64,000 nucleotides of DNA. Source: Tubulanus polymorphus (lineage: Eukaryota; Nemertea; Palaeonemertea; Tubulaniformes; Tubulanidae). The stretch covers positions 2,841,501 to 2,905,500 of the forward strand of contig NC_134036.1 of NCBI RefSeq assembly GCF_964204645.1. The letters are read 5' to 3'. The notes beneath the pieces are model-generated. The model worked only from the letters and a program-made list of their open reading frames with translations. It had not been told where the DNA came from and did no database searches. Below, one piece after another: positions 62,401 to 64,000 of the stretch (positions are counted from its first letter, which is position 1; every line of letters starts with the position of its first letter). Both the position numbers and the translations under genes were made by a program.

Positions 62401-64000
62401 GTATGACCCGTACTTTCCTGTTCCAAATCATACAGTCGGGCTCTGAGCCATCAGGCGGGTTGATGGCCGTGAAGGTTCCGGCTGCTGGGTTTGATTCCCG
62501 GTGCAACTCGGATGTTGTCTGTGAAATAGTTTCCAGCTGTAGGGTTAGATTCCCAGAACAGCTTGGATTTTGCCTTTCAACACTTCAAATGTGTTTTCTG
62601 GCTATAATACATTCATAAAGTGATTATCCACTTTTGAGATGTTCCAGGCTATCAGGTTAGACCCTGATATATCTTTTGTTTTGCTTTAACACTTCAAATG
62701 TGTTTTCTGGCTAAAATACATTCATTCATAGATAATCAACTTTTGAAAATGCTCTATGCTGTCAGGTTAGACCCTGATATATCTTTCGGGATGCCTTTAT
62801 ACACTTCAAATGTGTTTTCTGGTTATATAATACATTCATAGCGATATTTTCTACTTGTAAAATGTTCAAGGCTGTCAGGTTAGACCCTGATATATCTTTC
62901 GCATTGCCTTTTAACATTTCAAATGTGTTTCTGGCTATAATGCATTCATAAAGTTCAAAGCTGCAGGTTATATAGATACCAGGGTACTGCAACCCTTTAC
63001 AGTCTGTAGGTAAGACTTGTCGATGATGCTGAGTGAGCTTGTTTTTCAATTCTTGTATATAACTATTTTAGATGAGTTATTTTAATGTGTACTTCATGTT
63101 ATGTTTGTCTCGGTTGCTTTGATTCCCGGTGCAGCTCGGATGTTGTCTGTGTAATAGTTTCCAGCTGTGGGGTTAGATTCCCAGAACAGCTTGGATTTTG
63201 TCTTTAAACACTTCAAATGTGTTTTCTGGCTATAATACATTCATAGAGATATTATCTTCTTGTAAAATGTTCAAGGCTGTCAGGTTAGACCCTGATATAT
63301 CTTTCGCATTGCCTTTCAACACTTTAGAATGTTTTCTGTCTGAAATACATTCATACATAGATTATCAACTTTTGATAATGCTCCACACTGCCAGGTTAGA
63401 CCCTGATACATCTTTCACATTGCCTTCATACATTTCAAATGTGTTTTCTGGCTATTCATAAAGATCCAAGCTGCAGGTTATATAGATACCAGGGTACTGC
63501 AACCCTTCACAGTCCGTTGGCAAGACTTGTCAATGATGCTGAGTAAGCTTGTTTTTCAATTCTTGTATATAATTATTTTAGATGAGTTATTTTAATGAGT
63601 ACTTCATGTTATGTTTGTCTCGGGTGCTTTGATTCCCGGTGCAGCTCGGATGTTGTCTGTGTAATAGTTTCCAGCTGTGGGGTTAGATTCCCAGAACATC
63701 TTGGATTTTGTCTTTGAACACTTCAAATGTGTTTTCTGGCTGTAATACATTCATAGAGATATTATCTTCTTGTAAAATGTTCCAGGCTGTCAGGTTAGAC
63801 CCTGTTATATCTTTCGCATTGCCTCTCAACGCTTAAGAATGTTTTCTGTCTGAAATACATTCATACATAGATTATCAACTTTTGATAATGCTCCACGCTG
63901 TCAAGTTAGACCCTGATACATCTTTCACATTGCCTTTTAACATTTCAAATGTGTTTCTTGGCTATGAAAACATTCATAAAGATACAAGCTGCAGGTTATA
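50450..64000. repeat. higher-order satellite-like array, probably in the last MCC intron
   Basis: Seven macro-units marked by gatgacaaccctccacaaac at about 50761, 52523, 54288, 56054, 58490, 60233 and 62219 (spacing 1762, 1765, 1766, 2436, 1743, 1986). Each macro-unit is made of ~100-111 bp monomers containing aggctgtcaggttagaccct, then cacttcaaatgtgttttctg, then atacattcat. Diverged monomers (ggtttgattcccggtgcagc; aggttagaatcctgacgcag) and a ~400-bp non-monomer spacer are also present. The extra length of the 2436-bp unit comes from added 111-bp monomers (56481, 56593, 56704, 56815...). The units starting at 52523 and 54288 are almost identical. The array continues past the window edge and no MCC exon was found in it. 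Confidence 0.95.
51511..51699 (+). other. open frame conserved in each macro-unit (62 codons), coding status doubtful
   Basis: A frame starting MQIPEYDNPIQSLSKT is repeated with few changes at 53274, 55041, 57476, 59240 and 61205. The same DNA is also open on the other strand over a similar length. It lies over one of two related segments in each unit (cctcagtaagactcgtccca and accttcgtaagactcgtccc). Conservation is explained by array homogenisation, so I do not call it a gene. Confidence 0.3.

Noticed and set aside
58674-63461. Frames such as MTRTFLFQIIQSGSEPSGG and MLYAVRLDPDISF repeats
   Set aside because: Reading frames through array monomers; many copies, variable ends, no initiation or splice context.

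Overview
The window is animal nuclear DNA. Genes are intron-rich with GT-AG splice sites, intergenic spaces are long and AT-rich, and there are many tandem and short interspersed repeats. Three genes have clear animal orthologues: OSBPL9/ORP9, a Cdc42/TC10-type Rho GTPase and MCC. Secreted inhibitor-cystine-knot (ICK) peptide genes beside a divergent rhodopsin-class GPCR suggest a marine spiralian (nemertean, mollusc, annelid or brachiopod). No sequence here settles the phylum.

Layout. 1584-7075 (-): a complete five-exon OSBPL9 gene with PH domain, FFAT motif and ORD, whose introns carry fold-back elements. 7.1-12.6 kb: no gene I can support, one 34-bp minisatellite. 12617-14401 (-): a complete two-exon Rho GTPase with a long basic tail and no CAAX box. 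14.4-17.4 kb: no supported gene. 17.4-27.7 kb: a segmentally duplicated cluster. It holds three two-exon ICK peptide genes on the minus strand (17708-18626, 19828-20533, 24429-24987), one intact GPCR on the plus strand (22555-23628), three GPCR 5' remnants, a mariner relic and a partial fourth unit. 29083-50434 (+) and onward: sixteen exons of MCC, colorectal mutant cancer protein, beginning with an EF-hand. Its final exon or exons are not in the window. 38.9-45.7 kb: a 6.9-kb minisatellite inside one MCC intron, with a higher-order period near 1.45-1.5 kb. 50.45-64.0 kb: a higher-order satellite-like array with macro-units of about 1.74-2.44 kb built from ~100-111 bp monomers, probably inside the last MCC intron.

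How the parts relate. OSBPL9 (lipid transfer at ER contacts), the Rho GTPase (cytoskeleton) and MCC (coiled-coil scaffold) are housekeeping or signalling genes and their adjacency implies no pathway. The distinctive locus is the ICK/GPCR cluster. Introns and signal-peptide exons stay similar among the three copies while the mature-peptide exon has diverged apart from its cysteine frame. That is the pattern expected of a fast-evolving secreted peptide family such as venom, mucus-defence or signalling peptides. Exon coordinates were worked out by hand from splice motifs and reading phase; no search was run.
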